Positions 38,140-47,223 of a DNA stretch of 64,000 nt are shown here, piece by piece (position 1 is the stretch's first letter; every line of letters begins with the position of its first letter). The DNA comes from JAGVSR01 sp963742405 (GTDB lineage: Bacteria > Pseudomonadota > Alphaproteobacteria > Rhizobiales > Hyphomicrobiaceae). The position numbers and the translations under genes are program-made. Below the pieces are notes generated by a model. The model made no database searches. It had not been told where the DNA came from and worked only from the letters and a program-made list of their open reading frames with translations. The DNA lies in contig CAVUMB010000001.1 in NCBI GenBank assembly GCA_963742405.1, forward strand, positions 6,292 through 70,291, written 5' to 3'.

Positions 38140-39768
38140 ATGCCATCGAAAGACGTGAAATTCGGTCAAGACGCGCGCGATCGCATGCTGCGCGGCGTCG
38201 ACATTCTCGCCAACGCGGTCAAAGTCACGCTCGGTCCCAAGGGCCGCAATGTCGTGCTCGACAAATCTTACGGCGGGCCCCGCATTACCAAGGACGGGGT
38301 GACGGTCGCCAAGGACATTGAGCTCGAAGACAAGTTCGAGAACATGGGCGCGCAAATGCTCAAGGAGGTCGCCTCCCATACGTCCGATACTGCCGGCGAC
38401 GGCACCACGACCGCCACCGTACTGGCCCAGGCGATCATCAGAGAAGGCGCGAAATCTGTTGCGGCTGGCGCGAACCCGATGGACCTGCGGCGCGGCATCG
38501 ACCAGGCGGTTGCCGCCGCCGTCGAAGAACTTCGCGCCAAGGCCAAGAAGGTCACCTCCAACGCCGAGATCGCTCAGATCGGCACCATCTCGTCCAACGG
38601 CGACGCCGAGATCGGCGCCAAGCTCGCCGAGGCCATGCAGCGTGTCGGCAACGAAGGCGTGATCACGATCGAGGAGAGCAAGAGCCTCGAGACGGAACTC
38701 GACGTCGTCGAAGGGATGCAGTTCGACCGCGGATATCTGTCGCCCTACTTCATTACCAACGCCGAGAAGATGCGCGTGGAGCTAGAGGATCCCTACATCC
38801 TGCTGCACGAGAAGAAGCTCGGCGGCCTCCAGGCGCTGTTGCCGCTGCTCGAGGCGGTCGTGCAGACCGGCAAGCCGCTCCTCATCATCGCCGAGGATGT
38901 TGAAGGCGAGGCGCTCGCCACCCTCGTCGTCAACAAGCTGCGCGGCGGCCTCAAAGTCGCAGCCGTCAAGGCTCCCGGCTTCGGCGATCGCCGCAAAGCC
39001 GTTCTGGAAGATATTTCCATCGTCACCGGCGGCAGCCTCGTATCGGAGGATCTCGGCATCAAGCTGGAGAATGTCACTTTGGATATGCTTGGCCGCGCCA
39101 AGAAAATCACGATCGACAAAGACAACACGACGATTGTCGATGGGGCTGGCCAGAAGGCCGACATTGAGGCGCGGATCAAACAGATCAAGGCGCAGATCGA
39201 GGAAACCACGTCCGACTACGACAGCGAGAAGCTGCAGGAGCGGCTAGCGAAGCTCGCCGGCGGCGTCGCCGTCATCAAGGTCGGGGGCGCAACCGAAGTC
39301 GAGGTCAAGGAACGCAAGGACCGTGTCGACGATGCGCTCCATGCCACCCGCGCCGCCGTCGAAGAAGGCATCGTGCCAGGTGGCGGCGTGGCCTTGCTGC
39401 GCGCCATCGCCGCGCTCGCGGCTCTCAAGCCCACCAATGAGGATCAGAAGACCGGCATCGCCATCGTGCGCAAAGCGCTGCAGGCTCCTGCGCGGCAGAT
39501 CTTTATCAACGCCGGAGAGGACGGGTCGGTGATTGTCGGCAAAATTCTCGACAACGCCACGTATGCGTTTGGCTTCAACGCGCAGTCGGGAACGTACGGC
39601 GATCTCGTCGCCGAGGGAGTCATCGATCCGGCCAAAGTGGTGCGTTGCGCGCTCCAGGACGCGGCGTCCGTCGCCGGCCTCTTGATCACGACCGAAGCGA
39701 TGATCGCGGAATTGCCAAAGAAGGATGCCGCGCAAGCCCCGATGCCGGGCGGCGGCATGGACTACTAG
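38140..39768 (+). CDS. groEL: Chaperonin GroEL
   Basis: The product is 542 residues, the ATP-driven chaperonin ring subunit. ATP-site motifs VTLGPKGRNVVLDK and DTAGDGTTTATVLAQ are present, with GYLSPYFITN in the apical domain, GGVAVIKVGGATEVEVKE in the intermediate domain, and a short C-terminal PMPGGGMDY. CAGGAG precedes ATG at 38140. Alphaproteobacteria often carry several groESL copies. This one sits next to accessory genes, with a strain-variable flank, so it may not be the only copy. Confidence 0.97.
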   Translation: MPSKDVKFGQDARDRMLRGVDILANAVKVTLGPKGRNVVLDKSYGGPRITKDGVTVAKDIELEDKFENMGAQMLKEVASHTSDTAGDGTTTATVLAQAIIREGAKSVAAGANPMDLRRGIDQAVAAAVEELRAKAKKVTSNAEIAQIGTISSNGDAEIGAKLAEAMQRVGNEGVITIEESKSLETELDVVEGMQFDRGYLSPYFITNAEKMRVELEDPYILLHEKKLGGLQALLPLLEAVVQTGKPLLIIAEDVEGEALATLVVNKLRGGLKVAAVKAPGFGDRRKAVLEDISIVTGGSLVSEDLGIKLENVTLDMLGRAKKITIDKDNTTIVDGAGQKADIEARIKQIKAQIEETTSDYDSEKLQERLAKLAGGVAVIKVGGATEVEVKERKDRVDDALHATRAAVEEGIVPGGGVALLRAIAALAALKPTNEDQKTGIAIVRKALQAPARQIFINAGEDGSVIVGKILDNATYAFGFNAQSGTYGDLVAEGVIDPAKVVRCALQDAASVAGLLITTEAMIAELPKKDAAQAPMPGGGMDY

Positions 39769-39778
39769 GGTGATGAGG

Positions 39779-39821
39779 CAGAACTTCGCCCAATCGCTTG
39801 AGACGCCAAAGCGAAGTTCTG
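39779..39821 (+). terminator. Hairpin after groEL
   Basis: Perfect 11-bp arms CAGAACTTCGC and GCGAAGTTCTG with a 21-base loop begin ten bases past the groEL stop. No U tract follows, so termination efficiency is uncertain. Confidence 0.5.
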
Positions 39822-39850
39822 CAACCCACGCCTCCAGCCGAACGCGCGGT

Positions 39851-40117
39851 CTATGGGGGTGCGGCCGCATCCCGCGCTTGAGCTGCGGCAAGCTCGTGTG
39901 GATCGATGTCGACGATCTGCCGCGTCAGGCTTGCCGTGCCAATTGACGGCAACGAGATCGTCGTTGACACCCGGCGATAGGCCTCGAACGAGAGCATCTC
40001 GATCAGCTCTTCCTCCGTCTCGATCGTATAGCTGCCGGCGGGCAGGAGGCCATCGACACCCTCCAGCGTGACGGGGTGTTGAAACGTCACCGTTGTCCGG
40101 TTTGAGCGCGTTGTCAT
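39851..40117 (-). CDS. Small conserved protein of unknown function
   Basis: The product is 88 residues with the pattern TVTFQHPVTLEGVDGLLPAG, YTIETEEELIEMLSF, YRRVSTTISLP, near-uniform in similar short alphaproteobacterial proteins that I can recognise but not name. GGGGTGAG precedes the ATG at 40117. It follows the 135-residue gene by 24 bases on the same strand, probably one transcript. No signal peptide. Confidence 0.7.
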   Translation of the reverse strand: MTTRSNRTTVTFQHPVTLEGVDGLLPAGSYTIETEEELIEMLSFEAYRRVSTTISLPSIGTASLTRQIVDIDPHELAAAQARDAAAPP

Positions 40118-40141
40118 CGCTTCTCACCCCTGTGTCGCCGA

Positions 40142-40549
40142 CTACGCTCGGAGCGTCGTTTGAAGCGCCTGCAATATTTCACGCACCCTCTCCGCCTGGT
40201 CGTCGTCGCTTGAACCGGTATCGCATGCGATCATCTCTGCGAACTGAACCGCATTTTCGAGCCAGCCGAGGAGCGCGGTGACGATGCCCTTATCGATTGC
40301 TGTCAGGTCGAAGGCGATAGCGTCGATATAGGACAGAGCACTTTGGCAGTTTGTTCGAGCCTGACTGAGATCGACGTTCCGCGTTTGCGTTTCGAGCAGG
40401 GACTCGAAACGCTGCAAGTATCCGGCGAAGCACACCCTGACCCGTTGGAGGTCATCGGCGCATATCAGTGCCGGACGCGTTTGCGTTGTCCGCGAAGTGA
40501 CCGCACGAACGATAGGAGCCAGCTGAGGGTCGTGAAACGGATTCGGCAT
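40142..40549 (-). CDS. Hypothetical protein
   Basis: The product is 135 residues, largely alpha-helical by composition, with three Cys (LICADD, VCFAG, NCQSAL) and no signal peptide. I do not recognise it. It is the first gene of a likely two-gene unit with the 88-residue protein. Confidence 0.62.
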   Translation of the reverse strand: MPNPFHDPQLAPIVRAVTSRTTQTRPALICADDLQRVRVCFAGYLQRFESLLETQTRNVDLSQARTNCQSALSYIDAIAFDLTAIDKGIVTALLGWLENAVQFAEMIACDTGSSDDDQAERVREILQALQTTLRA

Positions 40550-40722
40550 GCGCTCCGACTCCAGGCGCGGACGACGTGATTTGTAACATGTTCATGCCGC
40601 TCCAGCGGCGCTAGACGTCCGATAGCCAAGAAATCGTCTGTCAGTGAACTGGGTTGCTTGGAACGCTTTAAAGCGCGGCACGTTTATCAACCATCTTCTC
40701 ATATAACTTAGGAGGCTCGCAG

Positions 40723-40920
40723 ATGAACTGGGATCGGATCGAAGGCAACTGGAAGCAGTTTAGCGGTAAGGTCAAAGAAAAATGGGGCCAACTCACCGAC
40801 GATGACCTCACGAAGGTCAACGGAAATCGTGAGCAGCTTGAGGGTGTCCTGCAGCAGCGCTACGGTTATGCCAAGGACAAAGCTAAGTCTGAGATCGATC
40901 AGTGGTCAAATGGCCTCTGA
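40723..40920 (+). CDS. CsbD-family stress protein
   Basis: The product is 65 residues: MNWDRIEGNWKQFSGKVKEK, WGQLTDDDL and a C-terminal amphipathic helix. CsbD proteins are small, abundant, general-stress-induced proteins of unclear mechanism. TTAGGAGG precedes the ATG and a strong hairpin follows the stop. Confidence 0.93.
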   Translation: MNWDRIEGNWKQFSGKVKEKWGQLTDDDLTKVNGNREQLEGVLQQRYGYAKDKAKSEIDQWSNGL

Positions 40921-40970
40921 CAAGTTTTCCTAAGTTTAAGTCCCAAGTTTAAGTCCCAAGAAATTTCAGG

Positions 40971-40995
40971 GGAGGGCTCAGAAGATGAGCCCTCC
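40971..40995 (+). terminator. Rho-independent terminator of the CsbD gene
   Basis: A perfect 10-bp stem GGAGGGCTCA / TGAGCCCTCC with a 5-base loop is followed by TATTTG, about 50 bases past the CsbD stop. A 13-base direct repeat (AAGTTTAAGTCCC, twice) lies between the stop and the hairpin. Confidence 0.8.
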
Positions 40996-41082
40996 TATTT
41001 GTCGGTCAATAACTGAAAACTGAAAACCTGCGACTTAATTAAAAAGTAGCTACCCTCCTGCTCACGGCAGGGGGGTGGGGTC

Positions 41083-41442
41083 ATGAACAAATTTTACGCG
41101 CAGATCGTGGTGCGATCGGAAGTTCAATCGAGCTCACGTCTTGAGATAGAGTTTTCCGATGTTGCGGGGCAACGGCAAACTGTCAGCTTGAGCGCCGATG
41201 CGATCGCCGCGCTTGCAGAGATTGTCAGCCAGTTTTCGAAAATGCAGCCGTCGCGGGACCATTTGACGAAAATCCCGAGGCACTACGCCGTTGGTCACGG
41301 GAGACACGAACCCGTTGTGTTGCTGCGCTTTGAGGACGAGCACGCCTATGGCCTCAGCCCCGACCAAGCCGTTCAGCTGGGAGAGGCGTTGCTGGAGGAA
41401 GCCGAAGCGATGGCGACCGTGCGATACTCTGTTCGGCAGTAA
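41083..41442 (+). CDS. Hypothetical protein
   Basis: The product is 119 residues, starting at ATG 41083 after a G-rich ribosome site (GGGGGGTGGGG). It has a beta-rich N-terminal half (QIVVRSEV, RLEIEFSDV) and a C-terminal helix rich in Ala/Glu (GEALLEEAEAMATV). I do not recognise the family. It stands alone between the CsbD gene and the VapBC pair. Confidence 0.62.
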   Translation: MNKFYAQIVVRSEVQSSSRLEIEFSDVAGQRQTVSLSADAIAALAEIVSQFSKMQPSRDHLTKIPRHYAVGHGRHEPVVLLRFEDEHAYGLSPDQAVQLGEALLEEAEAMATVRYSVRQ

Positions 41443-41692
41443 TCCCTCGAATGATTTGACGAGCCGCCACCCTCACAGCAGATGTGCGCGGCAGCTAAGT
41501 ACGTGTCGGCGCTTGGAGCGTCGACGGAAATCAAAACAGTAAGTACCGTCGACCCGCCTAAACTTTTATCTTCGTGCGTTCGGCTCGCATGAGCCTTGAT
41601 GCGGCTGCGGTGTCGAGCAGGAATGCGGACCGGTTCCAGCGTTCTCCCACGAAGACTCAAAATTACGAAGGATCGAGCCTCGCGCTTGGGCC

Positions 41693-42115
41693 TCACGCTT
41701 TCTCAAGCCAATTCACCACAGCCAGTTCGGGCACCCGCTCGAACTCCCGGACGTTAGCGGTTACAACCGTAAGCCCGAGAGCGCGGGCATGAGCGGCAAT
41801 GAGCATGTCGTTCGGTCCGATGGGCGTGCCCGCACCTTCAAGGCGGCCACGAATTTCGCCGTAATGTTCATCGGCAGGCGTCTCGAAAGGCAGGATTGGC
41901 AACGCATTCAGAAGCGTGCGCAGGTTAGCGCACAATCGAGGGCCGGCGTTTTGAGCCTCCAGCTTGGCCAAGCCAAACCGTATCTCCGCAGCGACAATGA
42001 TACTTGTGACAACGGCCTCCTCACCGACCGCGGCAATGCGTTCGGCACACGCGCCTTGAGGGTGTCGCGCCAGATCAGAAACAATGTTGGTGTCGAGCAG
42101 AAATTGCGCGGCCAT
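41693..42115 (-). CDS. vapC: VapC-type PIN-domain toxin
   Basis: The product is 140 residues. The PIN catalytic acidics are visible: LLDTN near residue 8, AAEIRFG near 45 and PNDMLIAAHARALG near 103. Such ribonucleases cleave tRNA or rRNA when freed from their antitoxin. It starts one base after the VapB stop, so the pair forms one operon with the antitoxin first. Confidence 0.88.
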   Translation of the reverse strand: MAAQFLLDTNIVSDLARHPQGACAERIAAVGEEAVVTSIIVAAEIRFGLAKLEAQNAGPRLCANLRTLLNALPILPFETPADEHYGEIRGRLEGAGTPIGPNDMLIAAHARALGLTVVTANVREFERVPELAVVNWLEKA

Positions 42116-42116
42116 G

Positions 42117-42380
42117 TCACAGCTTCACATCGCCAAGAGGGAGGAGCCCCCTGTCGACATCGGGAAGCTGTTCTTCGGTCGGTTGCATCGCTGCCAAGGC
42201 CCGTAGCAAATTGGTACTCACCGGCGCCGCCTCGATAACAAGCCGCTCACCTTCTCTACGCAGGACAACCTCGTGACCCGGAAATTCCAGATCCTTCGGA
42301 ATCCGGACAGCTTGGCTGCGCCCGTTACGAAAGAGCCGCACGCGGCGATCGGTTGAGTTAGAGTCGATGGAATGCGTCAT
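42117..42380 (-). CDS. vapB: VapB-type antitoxin (AbrB/MazE fold)
   Basis: The product is 87 residues from ATG at 42380. The N-terminus has the AbrB-like RLFRNGRSQAVRIPKDLEF, a DNA-binding swapped hairpin. The C-terminus should bind VapC. It precedes vapC with essentially no gap. Confidence 0.86.
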   Translation of the reverse strand: MTHSIDSNSTDRRVRLFRNGRSQAVRIPKDLEFPGHEVVLRREGERLVIEAAPVSTNLLRALAAMQPTEEQLPDVDRGLLPLGDVKL

Positions 42381-42593
42381 ATGACAAGCATCTGCACGGT
42401 GGACGCGATGGTCAAGCACGATTTACGATGAATGAGACCAGAACTTCCTCCCGCAAGACCGCTCCAGGGTGGGTCAGACATCGACTCAAACTGCGCTTGG
42501 GCGGATAGGCTGTAAAAGGGATTTCACTGGGGTAACGATCACCGCACCCATCGCGATTGAAGTCGATCTTGAAGATTATCTTTAGAGCAAGAC

Positions 42594-42896
42594 ATGAAGA
42601 CGATACGCCATCCTGATTTGGAACCCGAACATCCCGCGCATCTGCTCGCCGAGGAGATCGCGGCGCGGTCCGTGTCGAAGGTCGCGCTTGCCAAGGCCTT
42701 GGGCGTGGCGAGGCGCACACTCTTCGACCTGCTCGAACAAAAGAGCGGGGTTTCGGCCGAGATGGCCGTCCGGCTTGAAGCCGTCCTTGGTCCTCCAGCT
42801 GAATTCTGGATGCATCTGCAGACCGAGCATGATCTCTGGGCCGCTCGGCTCAAATTGAAATGTAAAAAGCTCAAGCCCCTCGATCGGGCCGCGTAA
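42594..42896 (+). CDS. HigA-family antitoxin, apparently without an intact toxin
   Basis: The product is 100 residues with the XRE helix-turn-helix SKVALAKALGVARRTLFDLL and the HigA ending AEMAVRLEAVLG and WMHLQTEHDLW. In normal HigBA loci higB lies just upstream. Here the upstream 100 bases contain only EVDLEDYL plus a stop, eight bases before the higA start, which resembles the end of HigB. The toxin may therefore be decayed or frameshifted. Confidence 0.8.
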   Translation: MKTIRHPDLEPEHPAHLLAEEIAARSVSKVALAKALGVARRTLFDLLEQKSGVSAEMAVRLEAVLGPPAEFWMHLQTEHDLWAARLKLKCKKLKPLDRAA

Positions 42897-43082
42897 GCTC
42901 GCAAACCAGACCCCGTTAAATCCACGACCGTTGGGAGATCAACGCGACGGCTTCCGAAGGCGGACGCCTGGTCCCTGTTTGTCGTCCTGGTCGAGCGCGC
43001 GCCCTGACGAACACAGCAAAGGACTGCGCAAGCTCACTATGCAGCGAGCCGATGGACGCCTGATCACCTTCGTGTTCCATCC

Positions 43083-43388
43083 TCACGCTGACGCCGATGC
43101 CAGCTTTCTTAGGCCCTTGACTTGAACAGTCTTGCGCGCCTGCCACAAGTCATAGGCGGCCTGAAGCGCAAGCCATGTCTCTGCCGTCGAGCCGACGACA
43201 GCCTCAAGTCGAACGGCCATCTCAGGTGTCACGGCCCGCTTTGTCGTCATGATATCATGCAGGGTCTGTCGACTGATCCCCAGGGACTCGGCCAAGACCG
43301 GCTTCGTCACATTGAGCGCAGGAAAAGCATCCTTGCGGAGGATCTCACCGGGGTGAACCGGACTGATGGTCGAGTGGCGCTTGTTCAT
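43083..43388 (-). CDS. higA: HigA antitoxin
   Basis: The product is 101 residues from ATG at 43388: HPGEILRKDAFPAL, then the XRE helix-turn-helix KPVLAESLGISRQTLHDIM, then AVTPEMAVRLEAVVG and LALQAAYDLW. It follows higB on the same strand with a 13-base gap and represses its own promoter in the family. Confidence 0.9.
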   Translation of the reverse strand: MNKRHSTISPVHPGEILRKDAFPALNVTKPVLAESLGISRQTLHDIMTTKRAVTPEMAVRLEAVVGSTAETWLALQAAYDLWQARKTVQVKGLRKLASASA

Positions 43389-43401
43389 GACCCAAGGTTC
43401 C

Positions 43402-43686
43402 CTAGTGATAATCCAAATAGTCCACGTCAACCGCATCGGGACCTTCGTCCGACCATGCAAATGTCAGTCGCCAATTTTTATCGACCCATACCGCATAGCG
43501 GCCCTTGCCCTTGCCTTTGAGGCGATGAAAATTCCAACCTGGGACGTCCATGGCTTCCGGGCAGGTCGCGGCATCCAGCATGCCGAGTTGGCGTCTGATC
43601 TTTTCGATATGACGGCTATCCAGACGACGCGCATCACCCTTCCACCAGTACTTCTCCAGTGCCTTACTCCGAAAGCTTCGGATCAT
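43402..43686 (-). CDS. higB: HigB toxin (RelE/ParE-like, plasmid-maintenance killer family)
   Basis: The product is 94 residues from ATG at 43686. Family segments are MIRSFRSKALEKYWWKGD, LDAATCPEAMDVPGW, FHRLKGKGKGRYAVWV and NWRLTFAW, ending VDVDYLDYH. It is an mRNA-cleaving toxin fold. It is the first gene of the pair with higA. Confidence 0.91.
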   Translation of the reverse strand: MIRSFRSKALEKYWWKGDARRLDSRHIEKIRRQLGMLDAATCPEAMDVPGWNFHRLKGKGKGRYAVWVDKNWRLTFAWSDEGPDAVDVDYLDYH

Positions 43687-44304
43687 GCCGACGACCCTTT
43701 TAGACGGGAACATGTAATGCAATGGAAGACCAAGTCAAGTCATGCCTTACTTGTATTTGAGCGCAAGTCGCGCAGACGATTCCTCTTCGCTGTGCCACGC
43801 TTCCGATCTGCCTGTCGGCGATAGCCTCCATCATGGAGGGCCTCACAAGCTTTCTCGATTGATGCGGCCTATTGCCAAACCTTGAGCGCCACGGCGAAAG
43901 ACCCCGCGATAGAGATCCTGCCTCGATTAGCGCGCGACGTGCATAGGGCCCGTCATCTCTGAGAATGCAATGTGCCGCGGTTTCCGCGCCTGCAGAACCA
44001 GCCCGGTCTGCGTTCGCTCGAGGCCCCTGTACCGGTTGCCGAGGAGCCCCAGCAAAAAGCCAGTGAGTGGGCCTGCTATGGCCTTAGCGTTGTCGAAGGA
44101 TGTCATGTCGAAAGAGAGCCGGTGTTGCCACGTGCCCCAAAGAAGCCTGGTGAAATATCTATCTTATCTCGTCACAACTCACCTGCCGCCTTATTGATTG
44201 CCGCCTGACAGCGGATCACAGTTTGGTCGGATACCCCACAAGGGCCTGACTTAGCGCCTGAACTGCGGATCGCAACGACTGGACGGATGCATCGCGAGCC
44301 GAGC
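43687..44304. other. Region with no supported gene
   Basis: About 620 bases between higB and the broken XRE regulator. A 78-residue frame on the plus strand (43972-44208) has no ribosome site or recognisable motif. I see no strong hairpin. It may be remains of older insertions. Confidence 0.45.
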
Positions 44305-44565
44305 TCACCGCAGCGGCCTCTTTAATCGAACGCCCGGACCGAGCTTGTCGTCTTGGTCGATGAAGACTACGCCGGCCTTGACTCGAGAGCCTTCTGAATG
44401 CGAATCACTGTGTGCACCATGCTCGTCAGCTCGCCCTCCGTACTTTCTAGCCTCTTGACGGTTGCTAGCCCGACGCCGCGAGCGCTCGGCGAGTTCAGTC
44501 TGGCTGATGGCCAAGAGGCCCCGTGCCGCCCTTATCTGACTGGCATAATCATCTCGCAGCTCTCA
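44305..44565 (-). pseudogene. XRE-family small regulator, frameshifted
   Basis: Across three frames the minus strand reads ASQIRAARGLLAISQTELA, then GVGLATVKRLESTEG, then VIRIQKALE, then GVVFIDQDDKLGPGVRLK. This is the usual order of small XRE regulators, with the helix-turn-helix first and the GPGVRL end last. At least two shifts (near 44478 and 44386) interrupt it, and no good start codon is seen in the first frame. Either sequence errors or a real pseudogene. Confidence 0.68.
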
Positions 44566-44645
44566 CACGTGAGCAGACTGGCAGTTGACAGCTCAGCCTC
44601 ATACGTGATACAAAATATCTTGTGTGATACTAATGGTTCTTCCGT

Positions 44646-45167
44646 ATGAGTACATTCACCCGTGTCCCCGCCGCGCGTAAATCAGAGATCATTGGCTATG
44701 CTGCGGCTCGTCGCCAAATTCTCGCCGACTTTCCCGACCTCGACGATGAAACCCTCCACGACACCCTCGAGGGAATCACCGACCTCCGGCAGATGCTAGC
44801 CGAGGTCGTCCGCTCGGCACTAGACGATGAAGCCCTCGCGGGCGGGCTCTCCACACGTCTTTCCGACATGAAGGCGCGGCTTGAGCGTCTGGAAGAGCGG
44901 GCCAAGCGCAAACGGCAGCTCGTGCTGCGCGCTATGGCGGACTGCGAAATCCAGAAACTCGCCGAAGCGGACTTCACGGCGTCCGTGCGCAGCGGCGTGC
45001 CGACGCTCGAGGTCACCGTCGAAGACAAGATCCCGGCGGCCTACTGGAAGCCGCAGCCACCCAAACTCGACAAGCAAGGGATCATCGCCGCTCTCAAGAC
45101 GGGGGCGACCGTTGAGGGGGCCACCCTGCTCCCACCGCAGCTGCAATTGAGTGTGAGGACCAAGTAA
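44646..45167 (+). CDS. Siphovirus Gp157 family protein
   Basis: The product is 173 residues, mostly coiled coil: a central helix with ARLERLEERAKRKRQLVLRAM is characteristic, followed by the C-terminal TLEVTVEDKIPAAYWKPQPPKLDK. The family is found in phages next to recombination genes and was named for a phage-resistance phenotype; its role is likely in DNA metabolism. Its stop overlaps the Rad52-HNH start (TAATG), so the two are coupled. Confidence 0.85.
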   Translation: MSTFTRVPAARKSEIIGYAAARRQILADFPDLDDETLHDTLEGITDLRQMLAEVVRSALDDEALAGGLSTRLSDMKARLERLEERAKRKRQLVLRAMADCEIQKLAEADFTASVRSGVPTLEVTVEDKIPAAYWKPQPPKLDKQGIIAALKTGATVEGATLLPPQLQLSVRTK

Positions 45168-46312
45168 TGGCGTTGTCCGACAAGCAAGCCAAGGCGTTGA
45201 AGGCGAAGCTTCGCCACCAACACGTGAAGACGCGCGAAAGCCATGGAGCCACGGTTTCCTATGTCGAAGGCTGGCACGTGATCGCGGAGGCCAACCGCAT
45301 CTTCGGCTTCGAGAACTGGGATCGCCAGACGCAGACGCCGGAGTGCTTGTGGTCCGAAGTCCAACGCGGGCAGACGGTCTGCTTCTATTCGGCCAAGGTG
45401 CGGATCACGGTTCGATCGGGCGACACCGTTACGATGCGTGAAGGGATCGGAACCGGACTCGGCCGATCACCCCAAGCTGAAGTGGCCCACGAGATGGCCG
45501 TGAAGGCTGCGGAGACCGATGCGACCAAGCGCGCTCTGGCGACCTTCGGCAATCCGTTTGGTCTTGCTCTCTACGATCGCGAACAGACGCACGTCACCAA
45601 GCCGCGCGACAAGGCTCCACCGCCGGCACTTCCGTCAGCTCCCATCACCTTTTCTCTGGTCCTCGCGGACGAGCGCACCTTGGAACTGACGGATCTGGCT
45701 GCCTTTGTCGAAGCGACCCGGCGCGAGTTGTCGAAGCTCGATACGTTGGAGGCCACGTACGCGTTCTGGACGTCGAACCTCGGCGCGTTCACCGATGCCG
45801 CTCGGCTCGACGGCAGCGGTGCAGGTGCCGATCTTGTCGCAGCGCTCAAGGATCGTCTGCGCGAAATCAATCAAGCAACGCCTGTGGCTCCATTGAACGG
45901 GCGCGGACTGCTGATCCCCAAGGAAACACGGATCCGCGATCGCGACCATCTGGCCTTCGTGGCACGCCAACCCTGCCTCGTCTGCGGCCGGCGACCGGTC
46001 CAAGCCCATCATCTGAAGTTTGCCCAACCTCGGTCCATGAGCCTCAAAGTGTCAGACGAGTACACGGTGCCGTTGTGCAACGGACATCACGATGCCCTGC
46101 ACAAATCCGGAGATGAACGGGCGTGGTGGGCCCGTCATGGGATCATCGATCCGTTGAAGTTTGCCGCACGCTTGTGGGCGGCGTCACGGAATGGGGAGCG
46201 GGAGGACTTTGACGAGGCGTCACACGCCGAGTTATTCCGGACCCAGGCCGTTGCGATAGCGGATGCTGATCCGGCTGAGTCATCGATCTCGCCCGAACAC
46301 TCGGCCAAGTGA
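45167..46312 (+). CDS. Rad52/Rad22-family annealing protein fused to an HNH-like domain
   Basis: The product is 381 residues. Residues about 15-140 match Rad52-type single-strand annealing proteins (GWHVIAEANRIFGFENWDRQ, AVKAAETDATKRALATFGNPFGLALYD). After an about 100-residue linker, residues about 255-340 have an HNH/DUF968-like zinc fold: CLVCGRRPVQAHHLKFAQP, then VPLCNGHHDALHKSGDE. The first part would anneal DNA strands; the second could cut DNA. The gene is coupled to Gp157 upstream. Such pairs are phage recombination modules, but no other phage genes are adjacent, so this is a relic or a captured module. Confidence 0.84.
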   Translation: MALSDKQAKALKAKLRHQHVKTRESHGATVSYVEGWHVIAEANRIFGFENWDRQTQTPECLWSEVQRGQTVCFYSAKVRITVRSGDTVTMREGIGTGLGRSPQAEVAHEMAVKAAETDATKRALATFGNPFGLALYDREQTHVTKPRDKAPPPALPSAPITFSLVLADERTLELTDLAAFVEATRRELSKLDTLEATYAFWTSNLGAFTDAARLDGSGAGADLVAALKDRLREINQATPVAPLNGRGLLIPKETRIRDRDHLAFVARQPCLVCGRRPVQAHHLKFAQPRSMSLKVSDEYTVPLCNGHHDALHKSGDERAWWARHGIIDPLKFAARLWAASRNGEREDFDEASHAELFRTQAVAIADADPAESSISPEHSAK

Positions 46313-46396
46313 TCCCGTTCTGTCGAAGGGGAAGTGGCCATCGAACGCTCAATCGTGCGGTCCCCGGCTCAACGCTCAATGTGAGGATCGAATTCC

Positions 46397-46939
46397 GTGG
46401 CAAGCGAACGCCAGATTGCGGCCAATCGTTTGAATGCTCGACTGAGCAAAGGACCGCGAACCGTTGAGGGACGCGCAGTCAGCCGCCGCAATGCGCTGAA
46501 GCATGGCCTGACGGCCCGGAGCCTCATCATTGAAGGTGAGAATGCCAAACGACTCGAGGCGCTTCGCGACGAACTCCTTGAGACCTACGCACCCCAAGGC
46601 GTGGTCGAGGAACACCTCGTCGACATGATGGCCGGACTTCTCTGGCGCCTGCGCCGCGTGCCGTCGCTGGAAGCCGCGGCATTTGCATGGATGCAGCGCT
46701 GTCACCGGCCTCAGGGTCTGGCGGACCAGATGGACGTTCAGCGCGGCACGGACAAGGCAAAACACAGAAAGCAAAGCCTTGGTCGCGCCGTCTTCCACCT
46801 GGTGCGCGATGGCGATCTCCTCGACAAGCTGAACCGCTATGAGACCCACCTCATGATGCAACTCGGTCGGGTCGCCGCGGCACTGGACCATCAACACGCG
46901 AAACGAAAGACCACGCTAAACCTTCCAGCGCGTCTTTAA
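46397..46939 (+). CDS. Member of a dispersed uncharacterised family (intact copy A)
   Basis: The product is 180 residues beginning ASERQIAANRLNARLSKGPR and followed by NALKHGLTARSLI; it then has LEALRDELLETYAPQGVVEE, WRLRRVPSLEAAAF and a C-terminal helical part ending RKTTLNLPARL. Similar proteins are common multi-copy hypothetical genes in alphaproteobacteria. A second intact member lies at 54310 and three fragments lie at 34.1, 34.3 and 51.5 kb. No function is known to me. It follows the Rad52-HNH gene by 84 bases on the same strand. Confidence 0.82.
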   Translation: MASERQIAANRLNARLSKGPRTVEGRAVSRRNALKHGLTARSLIIEGENAKRLEALRDELLETYAPQGVVEEHLVDMMAGLLWRLRRVPSLEAAAFAWMQRCHRPQGLADQMDVQRGTDKAKHRKQSLGRAVFHLVRDGDLLDKLNRYETHLMMQLGRVAAALDHQHAKRKTTLNLPARL

Positions 46940-47223
46940 AACCTCTAGTCAGGCGCGGGCTTGGTTTGTCGCTTTCGCCTTTATCATAATCAACTTCTGC
47001 ATCGCATGTTCAACTGCGGTCGCGCCGGGGCAGTCGGCATTCATCGCAATGTCGAGATTGGCTTCGTCGATCATTCGTGCCTTCACAGAACCGTATCCTC
47101 AACGACAACGCATTCAACGCTGTCAACCCAGCTACACCAGTGCTAGTACTTAGATACGTCGAACCGTATCCAACGTCATTCATTAGGACTAGTGCTCACT
47201 ACTCCTTCACATTAGGAGAGTGC

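Noticed and set aside
43972..44208. 78-codon plus-strand frame in the gap after higB
   Set aside because: No ribosome site and no family resemblance; could be real but unsupported.
44646..46939. Complete prophage
   Set aside because: Only Gp157 and a Rad52-type gene are phage-like; no integrase, capsid, terminase, lysis or repressor-with-operator set was found.
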